From: Lytechinus variegatus
Taxonomy: Eukaryota > Echinodermata > Echinoidea > Temnopleuroida > Toxopneustidae
DNA length: 64,000 bases
Reading direction: 5' to 3'
NCBI RefSeq assembly: GCF_018143015.1
Contig: NC_054743.1
Coordinates: 40,194,922-40,258,921, forward strand
Part shown: positions 11,397-24,400 of the stretch, one piece after another
Layout of the letters: each line of letters begins with the position of its first letter
Numbering within the stretch: the stretch's first letter is position 1
Notes under the pieces: model-generated
Told to the model about the DNA's origin: nothing
The model's database searches: none
Seen by the model: only the letters and a program-made list of their open reading frames with translations
Program-made: the position numbers and the translations under genes

Positions 11397-12660
11397 ATTC
11401 TGCTGGCCATTGTTGGGTGGACATGGAAGACTGAGACATATCTTGTGTGTATTCCTTGAACTGTTATCAACCAGGATGTCATTCCAGTCATCTACAGTGC
11501 AAGGGGCTTATGGTCAAACTCATTGTAGAATTTAGTATGGAGATCATTGCAAAGCTTTATAATATATTTGAAATCATTCTAATAATGCTAGTTTTATGTG
11601 TTGAAAAATTGTTGACTGAGCCACAATTGATTGTGGATTTCCTAGTAAGTATTGGCAAGTGTTTTTTCAGGTCTGTGTATTAATAGGGGAAAAATAAGAA
11701 ATCTGATTATGAAAGTAATTTAATTTTTATCAATGTAGTCAGGTAGGGGACGGATTATTAGATTCTATCAAAAGGTCAAAGTATCATAGACATTTTAAGA
11801 AAACAGACTATTCTTTATCAAATTGTAATATCTCATTTAATGATGAAATATTATGTTTCTTATTTATTCATTTATTATAGTTACCTGCAACTCGATGTCT
11901 AGAGATTTTTTTTTTTGCCAAACAGATCATTTTATTTATTACTTTGTTTGAAAAGGGATGATTTTAAATCACACAGCTCAGAGAGCTACATCAATTGCAT
12001 TCAAAGTTTTTAAGAATTATTTTTAAAGTTTTACCTCATTTTATGATTATACTGTATGGAGCTAACTCAAAATAGCACTTTAGATTTTCTTTCAACTCTT
12101 TTACACTTGTATCATTTTGTGCCTTGATTTGAAATATAATTTCTACGCAACAAAGGCCGCAATTTATATTAAATCATAATGGAAATATGAATGCAAAAAA
12201 TGGTCCAGTAAGTGTATTGGTATAAGAATATGTTTATGTGCTGCTTTAATAAATGTAGAAATAAGAATGGGCAATATGATGTTTTGGTATTGGTTTCAAA
12301 GTGATATTTTGGAGTTGATGTAAGAAAAAAAAAACCTTCATTGTTAAACAATTCCTAGTAGACGGACTCTACCCTGCAAATTAAAAAGAAATATGTGTAT
12401 GTACAGCAAATATACATGTTTTATTTGTTAGGAATAAGTGAAGCTCAAAAGTATGTAATTCTGGAATTTAATTGCTTCAGTTTCTTTCGCATACAGCACC
12501 TTTGAATTTTTTTTTATATATATAGAAAATGGCACTGTACAAATTCTGTTTATCATCTTCATCACCATCATCGTCATATCAATTTTAATACCGTCCATAT
12601 ATCCACATTTTTAGCATTGCTGTTCTGTCATGCCCATTAAAGCCTTGATAACTTTTGTTT
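11397..12660 (+). other. Probable GOPC 3' UTR
   Basis: AT-rich sequence with no exon follows the GOPC stop. Candidate poly-A signals are AATAAA near 12249 and ATTAAA at 12636-12641; the second is followed by a T/GT-rich stretch. The end is a guess. Confidence 0.4.
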
Positions 12661-13341
12661 CTTCTTTTGGAATATCTTTGATTTGTGTATTCATATGCTT
12701 TTTGTGTAAGAAATAATTTTCAAGAGGCTTCTTAGAAATGTACAGCATATTCGATCAAAACACTGTGCAGTGTTTCATTATTTTTGTAGTAAAAAAAGTG
12801 AATGCATTACAATTGTAAAGTACATTTCTACATGTATTGTAGTTGTATCAATCTTTCATTATGATAATCTTTGGTTATTTCATGTCAAAAATGATCGGTA
12901 ATGGTGAGATTTCATGTTTAAAGTGGTGGCTAATGAATTTCATGTATACTTCTGTATGCTAGTTAATTACTAGCATTTTATATATTTTATCTTTTTTGTG
13001 TGATAGTCTTTTTGCTCCAACCTTAAACAAGACATTAAAGGGTGTTAGTAACTTTCTGTAAAGCTTACATATCTTCAAACTGGGTGATCCCATGCTAGAA
13101 AAATCAGCCATTTTCACCACATTTTCAACCTCCTGTTCAAACAAAAAAAGGAACTTCAATTTGTTTTGTGGTAATATTCAAGTACTAATGGGTAGTCATG
13201 TAAAAAAAAAAAAAATGTTTTCCATTGATGAATTAGGGGTGAAAATGTTGAGTGTCGTACACAACATTTTCACCTTTAATTCACCCGTACTCAAACATTT
13301 TTTGTTGGTTATCAGTTTTTCACATCACTCCCTGCATTAAC

Positions 13342-14097
13342 TTGACCCTAAATCTCCTGGGGTATTTTGATTCTTGTCATTCCCGGGGGGGGGGGGGGGC
13401 CATTATGGCCCCCCATTAAGATCTCGGCCGCCGATCGCGCGAGCGACGCAAAAATTTGCACGCTGGTAGTGTGCGATGTAATCTACAAGGCTGTATGGTA
13501 AAATTTTCCAAAATAATGAGATTTTATTTTATATGAATTAATTATGCTAATTTATGCATAAATCATACTTTTTGATCTAATTCACTAAATAAAGCTCCTA
13601 GAATGCTAATTTGTGGTAAAAATTTTCTTTGTAGCATTCTTAACAATCGTAATTCAAAAAAACTTTGGTTTGGAAATAAATTTCTTATGTATTTTATTGT
13701 TTTATGAATTTCTTATGTATTTCTCTGTTTTTTTACTTTTTGTTTTTTGTTCCAGACATAATTCTGATCATAAACAAGGCAAAATTAATTAAGTTTAATC
13801 AGTAAAAGTAGAAATAATGATACATTTATGAATTTTGGCTAAATACGCAATTTGCATTGGATTTGTACATGAAATCACGTTTATGAGCAATTTTGGGTCT
13901 GACATGCACTTGCATAATGTTGCGTAATGTCGTAACCGCGTACCCGGGCGTCACAACTTTGGTCTCAAAATTTGCGCGAGACTTGAATGTAAAAAGTCAG
14001 TGAGCTGCGAGGTGAAAAAATTTCGCGCAGCAGATATATCGCGAAAATTGTTGAGGGGGGGGGGCATTATGGCCCCCCCCCGGAGAATTAGGGTTAA
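13342..14097. mobile_element. TTAACCC/G-tract MITE
   Basis: Ends read TTGACCCTAAATCTCCTGGGG at the left and CCGGAGAATTAGGGTTAA at the right, an imperfect inverted pair. Each arm has a run of 10 to 17 G or C residues around GGCCATTATGGCC or GGCATTATGGCC. It has the same layout as the element at 18556-19370. Non-coding. Confidence 0.7.
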
Positions 14098-16109
14098 TCA
14101 TTGACAAAAAAAGAAAGGTTTGTTGCTCAGGCATTCAGCTTAGAGACCATAAATTGTCAGCGTCCTGTATGAACATGCATGGAATCACCCAAATTCTTAT
14201 GCTTTGGGCATATTATCTTCAGATAGAACAACAAACCAGAACTATAAAGGCAACAAAATAGCTACAGGGAACAAAGATATGCAGTCAGTCCATGTTGTCC
14301 GATATTTGTCGATATCGTGCATTTCCTGTTATACTCAATTTATTTCCATCAATGTGCTTGAAATAATACTGCTTGTATCAAGAACAACTATATGCTTTCA
14401 CCAAAGTTTAAAAGATTTTTGCACCTGCATAAGCAAATAAAATGGTATGCATCATATGGCCAGTTATCAAAGGTTAAAGTTGAAAAAACCTGTAAGTCCT
14501 TGGATGGCTCTTTTGATTGCCTGAATAGCAGTTGCATTTGTTATTCCCAATTTGCCCTTAAATGCAAATTTTCTGCAGCTGAGAGTTCTCCATTTCATTT
14601 ATAAACATACGCTGTAGCACAAACAGTAATCAAGATAATGTAATTTTCTCTAGCGAAAGGAAGTTGAGCAAAAATTCTTGAAAAAAGAGATCCTAGACTC
14701 ATTTTCCTACATAAATTAGTAAGTGGAGGGACACTCCAACTTCCACATTTCATTTTGTTCAAAACATATAAAAGGTTTAAGCATTCTGATTTTATAGTGG
14801 AAGCTGACAACTTTGGTAATGCTTTTATATAGATGTATTATGTGTAATAGACATGTACTTATGGGCTTTCCTATAAAAGAATTTGTATTTCTAAAAATAT
14901 AAAGCTTTGCTTCATTATGATTCTTTCAAAAAGTATAGAAAAATTGATTCATGTTTAAAAGATTTTCATGATGTCATGAAATCCTTCCGAATGTCATTCT
15001 TCCAGTTTCAGTGACAATGAATATAATTTTGAATTATTTTTTTCTAGAATTGGAATATACTATATTGGATAGACTAGGTAGTGTGACATTTTCCATTGTT
15101 TGTAAATACATTGTTGCATTGGGCTGTTGTGTTAATTGTATAATGTGCAGTGTAACATCCACCAAATTATTTTTGTGTGAAGGAGAATCCTATAGAAATT
15201 TTACAATCTACAAAATAAACCCGGACTAAGTAGTGAATTGAATCCGCTCACTGAAGTGGAATGATTAGGTGAATATCATTCTTACTCATTAAAAATAATT
15301 GGAATATAGATAGGTTTTCTTTTTATAACATAAATATATGAAGAGTATTCAAAATTGTAAAATATTTAAAGTTTATAAGGAGTGCCAAATTTTAAGGGGA
15401 AAAAAATCACTGCTATTAATGTAGCCTGAATCATTACTGTACATTATACAGTAATCCTGTTAATGTTGATCCTTTTGTAATCATAAGATTTTGAACTATA
15501 TGAAACTGACGGGTTGAAGAAAACTGATGTACGGCATGGGAAATAATTTTTGACCATTCCGTATGGGAACGTAGTAGAAAAGTGATTTAATAATTTCTGA
15601 AACTGTACATGTATAGCCCTACCCAGAATCCTGTGCACGTACATGAATGATATATCATGGTATATGGAGGTTGTGAAATGTGCGTGTTTGCCCACAGTGC
15701 AATACATTGGTAAAATACATATATTCCATAAATAGCTTGTTTATATTAGAATGCATTTTGTATGAATATTCAATGTAGTTGTCGGTATTTATGGTGGGTG
15801 TATGCATTAAACCTGTGTTTCTAACCGTTAGAAACATGAACAACGTAAATTATACTATGATGAATGTATTGTTTTACCTTGCATGTTTAAAGAAAAAAAA
15901 ATTGTCAGAAAATACCTGATTTATATATTTCACAATATGGTAAGTTTGCTGGAAAATTGTGTGATGTCGTTGAAGTCTGCCGACAAGACTGTATGAAAAA
16001 GTTCCAAAAGCATAAACCATCAAGGTGATATATACGGGTACCTTCCTGTCATTCAGTTTTTTATTTTACACTAATCCAGTGGCTTTGTGACATCACACCA
16101 CTTGTTGAA

Positions 16110-16430
16110 GAGGTAAATTGCCAACTCGTCCACCTTCATTTAGTCTAATGCCATTCCATCCATCAACACTTTGTCTAACAAACATTTGGTCCAATTATCA
16201 CTTTGTATAAGTGCCAGTTCATCTATGACCATCTCGTCTCATAAGTCTAATACCTATTTCATTTTGCTCAATTAACACTTCGTCCAATTACATGTAGACT
16301 ATAAATGGCTATTAGACCAACTAGTGAATGGACAAAATGATAATTAGACCATGTACATTCTGGATGAACTGAGTAGTCAAAGTAATAGTAGACAAGTTGG
16401 TAATTGGATGAATCAGCATTGAAAATACAC
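16110..16430. repeat. Diffuse inverted repeat with CGTCCAATTA-type motifs
   Basis: The left part repeats CTCGTC and TCGTCCAATTA motifs; the right part carries their inverses (TAATTGGATGA, TAATTAGACCA). The centre is near 16300. It looks like an old palindromic repeat. Borders are approximate. Confidence 0.5.
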
Positions 16431-18239
16431 CGCTGGAGAATGGGTCTGTATAAACATGGTCTAGAATCTATGCATTATTAAATTAAGATAGAAACTCAAC
16501 ATGTACAAGAGAAAAACTTCATAGTGAGCGATGAATGAATATATTCAAGATTCCTTAAATTTCTTTTATTAGTCCATGCAAAAATATATTTTTACCATTA
16601 TTAAATGAGAACCATATAAATATATGTATTAACAAGATTTTCAAAGGTTAGGTAAAGTCCAAATTCATTTTTTTTTAATGGAAGAAAATAACAAGCAGAT
16701 CACATTTAAAGTGAATTATTAAACACTGACAATACACCCCCCCCCCTGAAAAAAGGGGGGCATTATGCATGACCAAGATCTACCCCTAAATACCCATACA
16801 AACCACCCTCCCCTATACTAACCTCAACCATTGGATAGATTATGCTTTAAATGATAATGGTTTTAAATTAATAAACTACGCCCAACTTAATATTAATGAA
16901 AAATAAATAATCTGTGGCATCAGACTTGCAAACATATCACTTGAAAAATCCTGTGCAAATGCTAAAAATATTGAAAGACTGAATTACATGTAATAATAAG
17001 CACACAACTCCTATGACTTCAAAGTACAAAATTGCAAACAGATATTGCACAAGTCATACTTCAGTTGTTTGTTTTCGTATTTAGGTAAAAAAAAATAAAC
17101 AGAAAGTACACCCTCAAATAATATGTGATATGGATAAAAAAGAAAAATCAAACAAACTGCAAACTGTGACTTCATCAAATGTCTCATTTGCATACATGTA
17201 GTTGTACATACAACTGTTACATGAAAATCTTTCAATTTATTGGAAGTCACTGAATGTGTTCGCTGTATCTTTAAAAAATTTTGACATTGAAATCGTACCA
17301 ACTTCTGTGTTCTTCCAAAATCATGCTTTTTTCTGTTTTCAATATCACAGAGAGTGGGGACTTATCATTACCCCAAACACATTCATAAATTATAAACTTG
17401 TTTCCACATAAAATGCCATTAAAAGCTGATCACAAGCAAGTAGAATGTTTTACACTCTTTACAACAATTTTGTAACTTTGCAATATAATGATACCATGGT
17501 AAAAGTTTCTGTTTACCAAGCTTCTCTAAAATTGAACACCACTATTGCCAGAAACAAATATTATAGCCATTGTAAGCATTATTACATGTATACAGAACCA
17601 TTTAATATCTATTCATTACTGTATAACCTGGTGTTCACCTTTCACTTCAAAAGACAAGATATGTGCTGCAATGTTATATTAGAATACCATACACATTTAT
17701 AAAAGTACCTTTTCATAAAAAGTATAAATATGGATCTATCAATATATTTGTGCATAGTAAATATGAATAATATTCTTTGTGCATATAATATACACTTTGT
17801 GCCTAGTAAATAACCTATTGCCCACTCGATGAAAAATACTGTTTTGTATTACTTTGGTTTAAGCTTCACAATCAATAAGCATAAAAATTCTTATATTCAT
17901 TACACCCTTTCATTAATACATATTCCTGTATTCATTTCCTTCAGTAATTCAATAATTTGTAAGCTCATCTATACACCAATAAAATTTGAGAAATTCATGA
18001 AGTATTGGCTCATTAAAAATTGAACATTTGCCCAAAGCTTGATAATCATTATTGATTTTGCCCCTTTTCCCTAAATTGCTGTCCTCGGCAATTGGAATAA
18101 ATGTACATGTACAGTATGTTTAATAATATAATTCCTTAAATGAAAAGCAACATTGGTTCATATACTGTAAGTCTTTGGAATAATAACCAGCATTTAGTAC
18201 ACTCTCCATAGTAAATTTATATCTCTGCACTGACAAATA

Positions 18240-18448
18240 TTATAAATCAATAAGAAAAGTGTTTCTCCTCATCTCAATTTCAAGGTGTGGGCCTTGATTT
18301 TTTGGCCTCATTACATTTATGGACACATCCTGTACATCATCGTCATCTTCAATGTGATCCTGCAATATTAGTTTCCCCACTGAGGAGTCTGGAGATATTT
18401 CTGGGGAAGCAGGAGTTGGGATCTTGGGAACAGATGGGCAAGAGCGGA
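18240..18448 (-). CDS. Hyaluronidase exon 4: C-terminal tail
   Basis: The acceptor TTTATTTAG before 18448 fits the phase of exon 3, giving about 69 more residues (LRSCPSVPKIPTPASPEIS, an acidic EDDDDVQDVS stretch, ending RNTFLIDL). The frame is open and codon-like, but the tail has no family motif, so its membership rests on phase, splice sites and position. Intron 3 holds a MITE. Confidence 0.65.
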
Positions 18449-21400
18449 CTAAATAAACGCCCGGAATGAGAGGGGCCATGGAGTGGCAAATCAGCAGAGA
18501 TTATCCCTGCTTAAAAACTTCTTTCTCTGTTGTAACTACCTGTAGCTGCATGAGCTTAACCCTATATAGCCGGGGGGGGGGGGGGGGCCTAAAAGGCCCC
18601 CCCCTCGACATTTTTCGTGATAATTTCTAAATGCAAAAAAATAATACGCTGAAATTTCATGACTTTTCCTTTCACATCTCCAGCAGATTTTGAGACCCTG
18701 TTTGCGAAAATCGGGGGTACACTTGCGGAGATATAGCACATATTCGTGACCAATGTCACCGAAAATGGCAATTTCCATTGACTTTTGTGTGTACAATGTA
18801 TGGGTTTTACAAGAAGTGTTGTCAGATGAATGTTTTTTTTCTGTTTTTCCTCACATAACTTTCTTTTGGGCTATCACCAACTATTCTAGATTTAAAAAAA
18901 CAATAAAAAATAGAGATTTCAAAACAAAGAAATACATAAGAATTTGGAAACACAGAAGGAAACGAATATTATCGAGAAAAATTTAGCATATGCGCATAAT
19001 TAATTACTATTATAATCTAATAATTATACAATTTCAATACAGTTGAGTGAGCTGTCTTTTAGATTACATGACTGGCTACTAACATGCTTGATTCCATTGC
19101 ATTTTCTCAAAAAATGAGGGGAAAACTATAAAAAAATTAAAATTCCTTGAAAAATTTGAATATTTGCATAATTAATTAGATAAATAAAAAAAAAGATAAT
19201 ATCACAAATTTGACAACGCATTCTTGTAAAATACATAATGACACACCCACACACCAAATTTGGTCGCAATCGGTCAATAAACGGCCAAGATCTGAGGGGG
19301 GGGGGCCTAATAGGCCCTTCCCCCCCCCTGGCTATGCAATTTCAAAATTGCCCGGGCTATATAGGGTTAAGGGAGTTGAATCCAATCTCAACACCACGTG
19401 GGTATTTCATAAAGCTGTTCATAATAAGTCAGAGCAACTATACAAGTGCCTTTTTGTGGTAAACGATATCCACCACATTTTCACTGATTATAATTTAGCA
19501 ACTCAGAATGGATCACCGGTCGTTTTGTGAAGATGCTCGTAATTTAGGGACAGCTTTATGGAAGACCTACCAGGTTTATTTTAGTGCAACACAGTGTCAG
19601 TGAATTACTTGCTAAAGCCTGAAGGAAATAAATACCTGCCTATCACGTCAAATAGTTTTTACATACGTACACTGCAAGTATAACCTTTCCAACCCCTGAA
19701 ACACCTACAAGAGCAGGTATTCTCTCCATGATCTTGATCTACACCCGCTTTCATCAGGTCCCTTGGTCTACCAGCACTCCTACATGTTAGTATGTCCCCG
19801 ACACATCTTCCGTTTCCACTGCATATCCTCTTGCTGCAAGACTCCGCCCCATTCCGTGACATCATCACCGTAGGACCCAAGGCATTGATGATGTAGCTCC
19901 GCAGCTGTGTACACTCCTGTGCAGTCGAGACATCCGAAGCGTTACCCCAGAGTATGACGCCATTAGTGCCAAACTCGGCCGACTGCAGGATGGTGTTGTT
20001 CAAATCTTCCTGAAAGTGAATTGTGGGTGATATTATGATTTGTCAATTCAACTCATGAAATTCATATATCAGCTACTTTGGGGGTTAACATTAAATCCCA
20101 AAACATATTACTTGATTTTATTGTACATACCAGTACTACAGGTATTGATAATTCTTTTCTTTTTCTCATTCTTCTTTTCCTTGTTTACAACTTAACTTAA
20201 AATTACCATTTTAAATTATATTCTCTATTATCATTATAACTGTCATTCATCATCATCATTATTGTGTCAATGACATTATTCTATAATTTTTTTTATTACC
20301 TGAATCCTACTGCATGAATAAAGTGATACATATGCATTTAAAATCATTGAAATGAGTTCATGAAAATATCACTAGTCTGCTTGCAAGTGACATTAATGAT
20401 TCTTTAAATGTTAACACTATAATTGTGAAATTGGAATTTCATTTTTTTTTAAATAAATCAACTGTTCCTACCAGACTATAGAAGAGACCTGTGTGAGAGT
20501 AGTTGAATCTTGTGTAGCTCATGATAACTCCTTGAGGATCATCGGACCTCTGCCTGACCCTCAAAGCTTCCTGCAACTTACTTCTAACATACAACTTCTG
20601 ATAGAAATGGAAAGGTCTGAGATAAATTGATGGATAAAGTGCGGTTCTCCCGTTGAAAAGCCACATGATGTTGTTGTTATTCGTCATTGATGCAGCTGTG
20701 CAACTCATATTGGCTGTATCTCCATGGATTAGACAGAGCGGGTATATATAGAAACCCCAGGTGGTGTTTGGTCGCAGTGTCTTCGCCAACTCCAGAGTGC
20801 TTTCCATGAAAAGCTTGGCACCTTCTTCCCACTCTAGCATAGCAACGGACTCAACCATGGCAGTGTCCCATTCAGGATGCAGCTCTTTCACATGCGCGAT
20901 CGACTTTTCCTGATAGATGCGCATCATGTCAAAGTTCTCTTTCCATTGGGGACGCCAAGCTTCCCAGTCAATGACGGCGACACCATTATACTTTGGATCT
21001 GGAATGGTACTCATAATGTCCTCTGCAGCCTTCTCGAGATGTTGGGTTATGTTTGCTAGCTGGGAAGTTAGAAAGAATATTTAAAGAGACATACATATCA
21101 TATTGTAGTGTGGCCGGGGGTTCTAACAGGTCTTCCTCGCAGTCATAAGCAAGCCAACCCAAAAATAAAGATGTTGACCAAATGTAGTGTAGTAGGGTTC
21201 TGATTTATTGGTCTGCAATGCAGACCTCACTAGGCATTGCCTTCACAAATTATACATTCAAATATATTCAAAAATAAAGTCACATGATAAATTCAACCAA
21301 TAGAGAAACAGAGAATGGAAGAATCCAGAAAAGTGGAAGAACCAAGGCTGAAAGGTGAACCAATGAGGATGAGATAGGATGGTATGAATGAAGAAGAATG

Positions 21401-24400
21401 TTCTGAATGTAAATGAGAAAATGACAATAGAAACATGTGAAGCTGTATGGAGTTGGAATGGCAATGGAATGATGTGATGAAGAAACTAAGGAATGAGAGA
21501 AACAGGTGTGTGACAAAGGTATAGAAATAGTAGTGAAGAGAAGTATGGAAAGCTAAGTGTGAAATAAACAATTATATCAAATAAGGCAAAATTAAACTCT
21601 TACATAAATTTCCTTCTTCGCTAAAAATGTCCTCATTTTTATAAGTTTCAAATTGATAGATTTTTTTTTTAATTTGTCAAAAGTAGTTTTCCGAAAACTT
21701 TTGGATTCACAAAATGAGGATGAGTACTTTTTTGATGAAGGAAATCCATAAATATATATATATATATTTTTTTAAGCATTATCTGCAACTTTTGCAACTG
21801 TCAGTAAAACAAAAAGTTTTCTGATTTTGATAATTTGAAATTTGCCAAAATGAAATTATCCAGAAAGAACATTTATCATTTTTTTTCTTCTTTTACAAAT
21901 GAAAACGTTTCACTTGTTTATTTGAACAAAATATAAGATCAATGAATGCTGTTCTTCTGTCAGTTGCAATAGATATACAAGAACATGTGTATTTCTTTCA
22001 TTTCTTTCATTTCAATAATAAATGCATTTTTTTTAGCATAAATTTATATACATGGCAAAGTTGTTTAGTCACTTTTCAATACAAAGCAAGAAATATAACT
22101 TTTTTTTGCCCGTTATCTACATGTATAAAGCACAATATACAGTAATCTGTACAATAACTAGAACTGAATAACATCAAAGTATTCTTTTATACCAATATTT
22201 TCTTTTGCGGATGCAAAATGAAATGCTCGGATCACTAAATTGACTCTTTTTTTCTTTGAAATAAACTTCTGAAATATGTTTGAATGTGCTTGAATATGAA
22301 AAGAAAACATACATAATAATGAACTTTTCTTTTCTGTTAAATAAACTATACATCACATGATCTTTTATTTGGAAAATTTCGAAAGGAAAGAAAATATAAG
22401 TTTTTATTAAATTTTTGAACTGTTTTGTTATTGTTCGCAAAATTATAATTTGAATAACTTGGTTCCATAAAAACACTAACTTCTAAAGGTATAGAACTGC
22501 ATCTAGTAGACTAGTACAATCTGTGATAACCTAGTATGAAAGTGAAAAAAAAAGACAATCTTTTTTTTTAAAGCTTTGTATATCAAAATCGTCCAATGTT
22601 TTTGTATGTGTAACAGATGACTTGGTACAATGTATACAAGCAAAATATCTAATTTCCGCACTGTGCAAGGAAAACAAAAATTAGCCCGTTGTGTAAAAAG
22701 AGCATAAAATAGTTTTGTAATAGTACAAAAATATTGATGCATTTATGAAAATACATGATGCACATGCAATTAATTCAAATGTCACATAATATAACATTAA
22801 AAAAAATAGCACAAAATTCAAACGATTGCTTGATCAAAATGTTTTAAAAATATTCAACGTTCCGAATATTCATTTTCTTCAAATGTTCTTACAGTTCGGT
22901 CGAGATATTTGCTCATTTAGTGATTATTTTCTATTAAAATTATATCAATTTTAAATGTTCTAGAAATAGAGTATATTTGTTGATTCTTGTCAACATTTCA
23001 CTTCTTTTCATCTTCTTTCTATCATCGCGACGTCGACTGTTGATGATTATGTTTTGAAATAAGTTCAGTCTCTTGAATATTTTGATGCTTGATATTTCTT
23101 CAAAATAGTTTTAAAATGTTCAAGTTCGAAGATTGAAGCCTGGGAATCAATAAATTTTGGATGATTTCGCTGTTTCTTCAATAAAGTTCAAATGTCTCAG
23201 TTTGACAAATCAAAGTGATAAAATTCACAGATGCAAACTTCGATGATGTCGCTAAATTTACTTTAATTGCTGCTATTTATTTGAATGGTTTAAGTTGTAA
23301 ATGTCACAGTTCTCTTGAATTAAAGCTGAAATCAATCAATTCAATAAATTCACATAATCATTTTTCAAAGTCGCCAAATCTTGTTGGTATTTTGACTCTT
23401 CGTCCATAACGCGTTGTTGTGACGTTCTCATCTGGTGGACGTCCATGGGGTTGAGTTTTAGGGGCATCATGGTGTCTGACATCAGATGGACCTGGGGTTT
23501 GGTTAGGAAGATGTGGTCCGTGCTCATCAGAGGGGTTTGGAAGTAGTTGGTCATCTGACTGACTCCGGTCAGTTCTACGAACATCTCGCCTCGGCTGGAT
23601 GTGCTCTGACCTAGATAATTGGTCAGATGTAGACTGGAGGTGAACATCTGGTGATGACAATTCTGACCATGAAGGTTGGTCAGATGAAGGAGGATGTTCG
23701 ACATCAGGTGTGGAACGAGACTGCCCTGACCATGAAGGTTGGTCAGATGAAGGAGGACGTTGTACATCTGGTGTGGAGCGAGATTGCCCTGACCATGAAG
23801 GTTGGTCAGATGAAGGAGGACGTTGGGCATCACGTGTAGAGACAGACTGCCCTGACCATGATGGTTGGTCAGTATCTGTCGTCAGTTGTGGTTTGGTAGT
23901 TGACCATTCGATGAAGGAAGTTTGAGGATCAGATTGAGAACTTGAAGGAGGTTGTGAGTTTGAAGGAAGGTTTAGGGGTGAAGGAGGGATGGTTGGATGA
24001 GTTCCACCTTCTTTCCTAGACTTGGATTGTTGAGGTAGCTTTGATCGGAAGAGTTTCAGTCTGTTATGATGCACTACCTTCTGTATTCTATGATTGTGGA
24101 TATCTTCAATACGATAGTTCAGACCATCTTCTGAGGAAGACATAATGGAAAATGGTCCAGTCCAGTTTGGTTGTAACTTGTGTCTGGCATTTGCTGGGTC
24201 ATGAAGCCAAACTAAGTCTCCAACAGAGTACTTGATGGTACGAGTCTTCATGTCGTAACCTATTTTCTGCTGCTTTTGGGCTAGTTCAGACTTTTGCTTG
24301 GCATAAAGAAATGCTTTCTTACGACGTTGTTGGAGAGCTATAACATACTGTTCTGGTGAGGTAGTATGTTGCTGGGCTGGAACTGGACATGTTATGTTCA

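Larger units (their letters stand above)
12661..18239. other. Gene-free stretch between two convergent genes
   Basis: No exon was recognised. It contains a MITE (13342-14097), a small perfect hairpin (GGTGAAAATGTTG and its inverse, about 13239-13273), a diffuse inverted repeat (16110-16430) and a short G/C-tract fragment (about 16735-16765). The rest is AT-rich unique-looking DNA that should hold the 3' UTRs of both convergent genes. Confidence 0.5.

Noticed and set aside
21258-21571. Minus-strand proteins rich in His, Phe and Ser
   Set aside because: They fall within the Gypsy LTR, and the same frames recur in the other LTR at 36245-36558.
21605-23357. An envelope gene in the Gypsy element
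   Set aside because: No signal peptide, transmembrane or long frame is seen in this AT-rich region.
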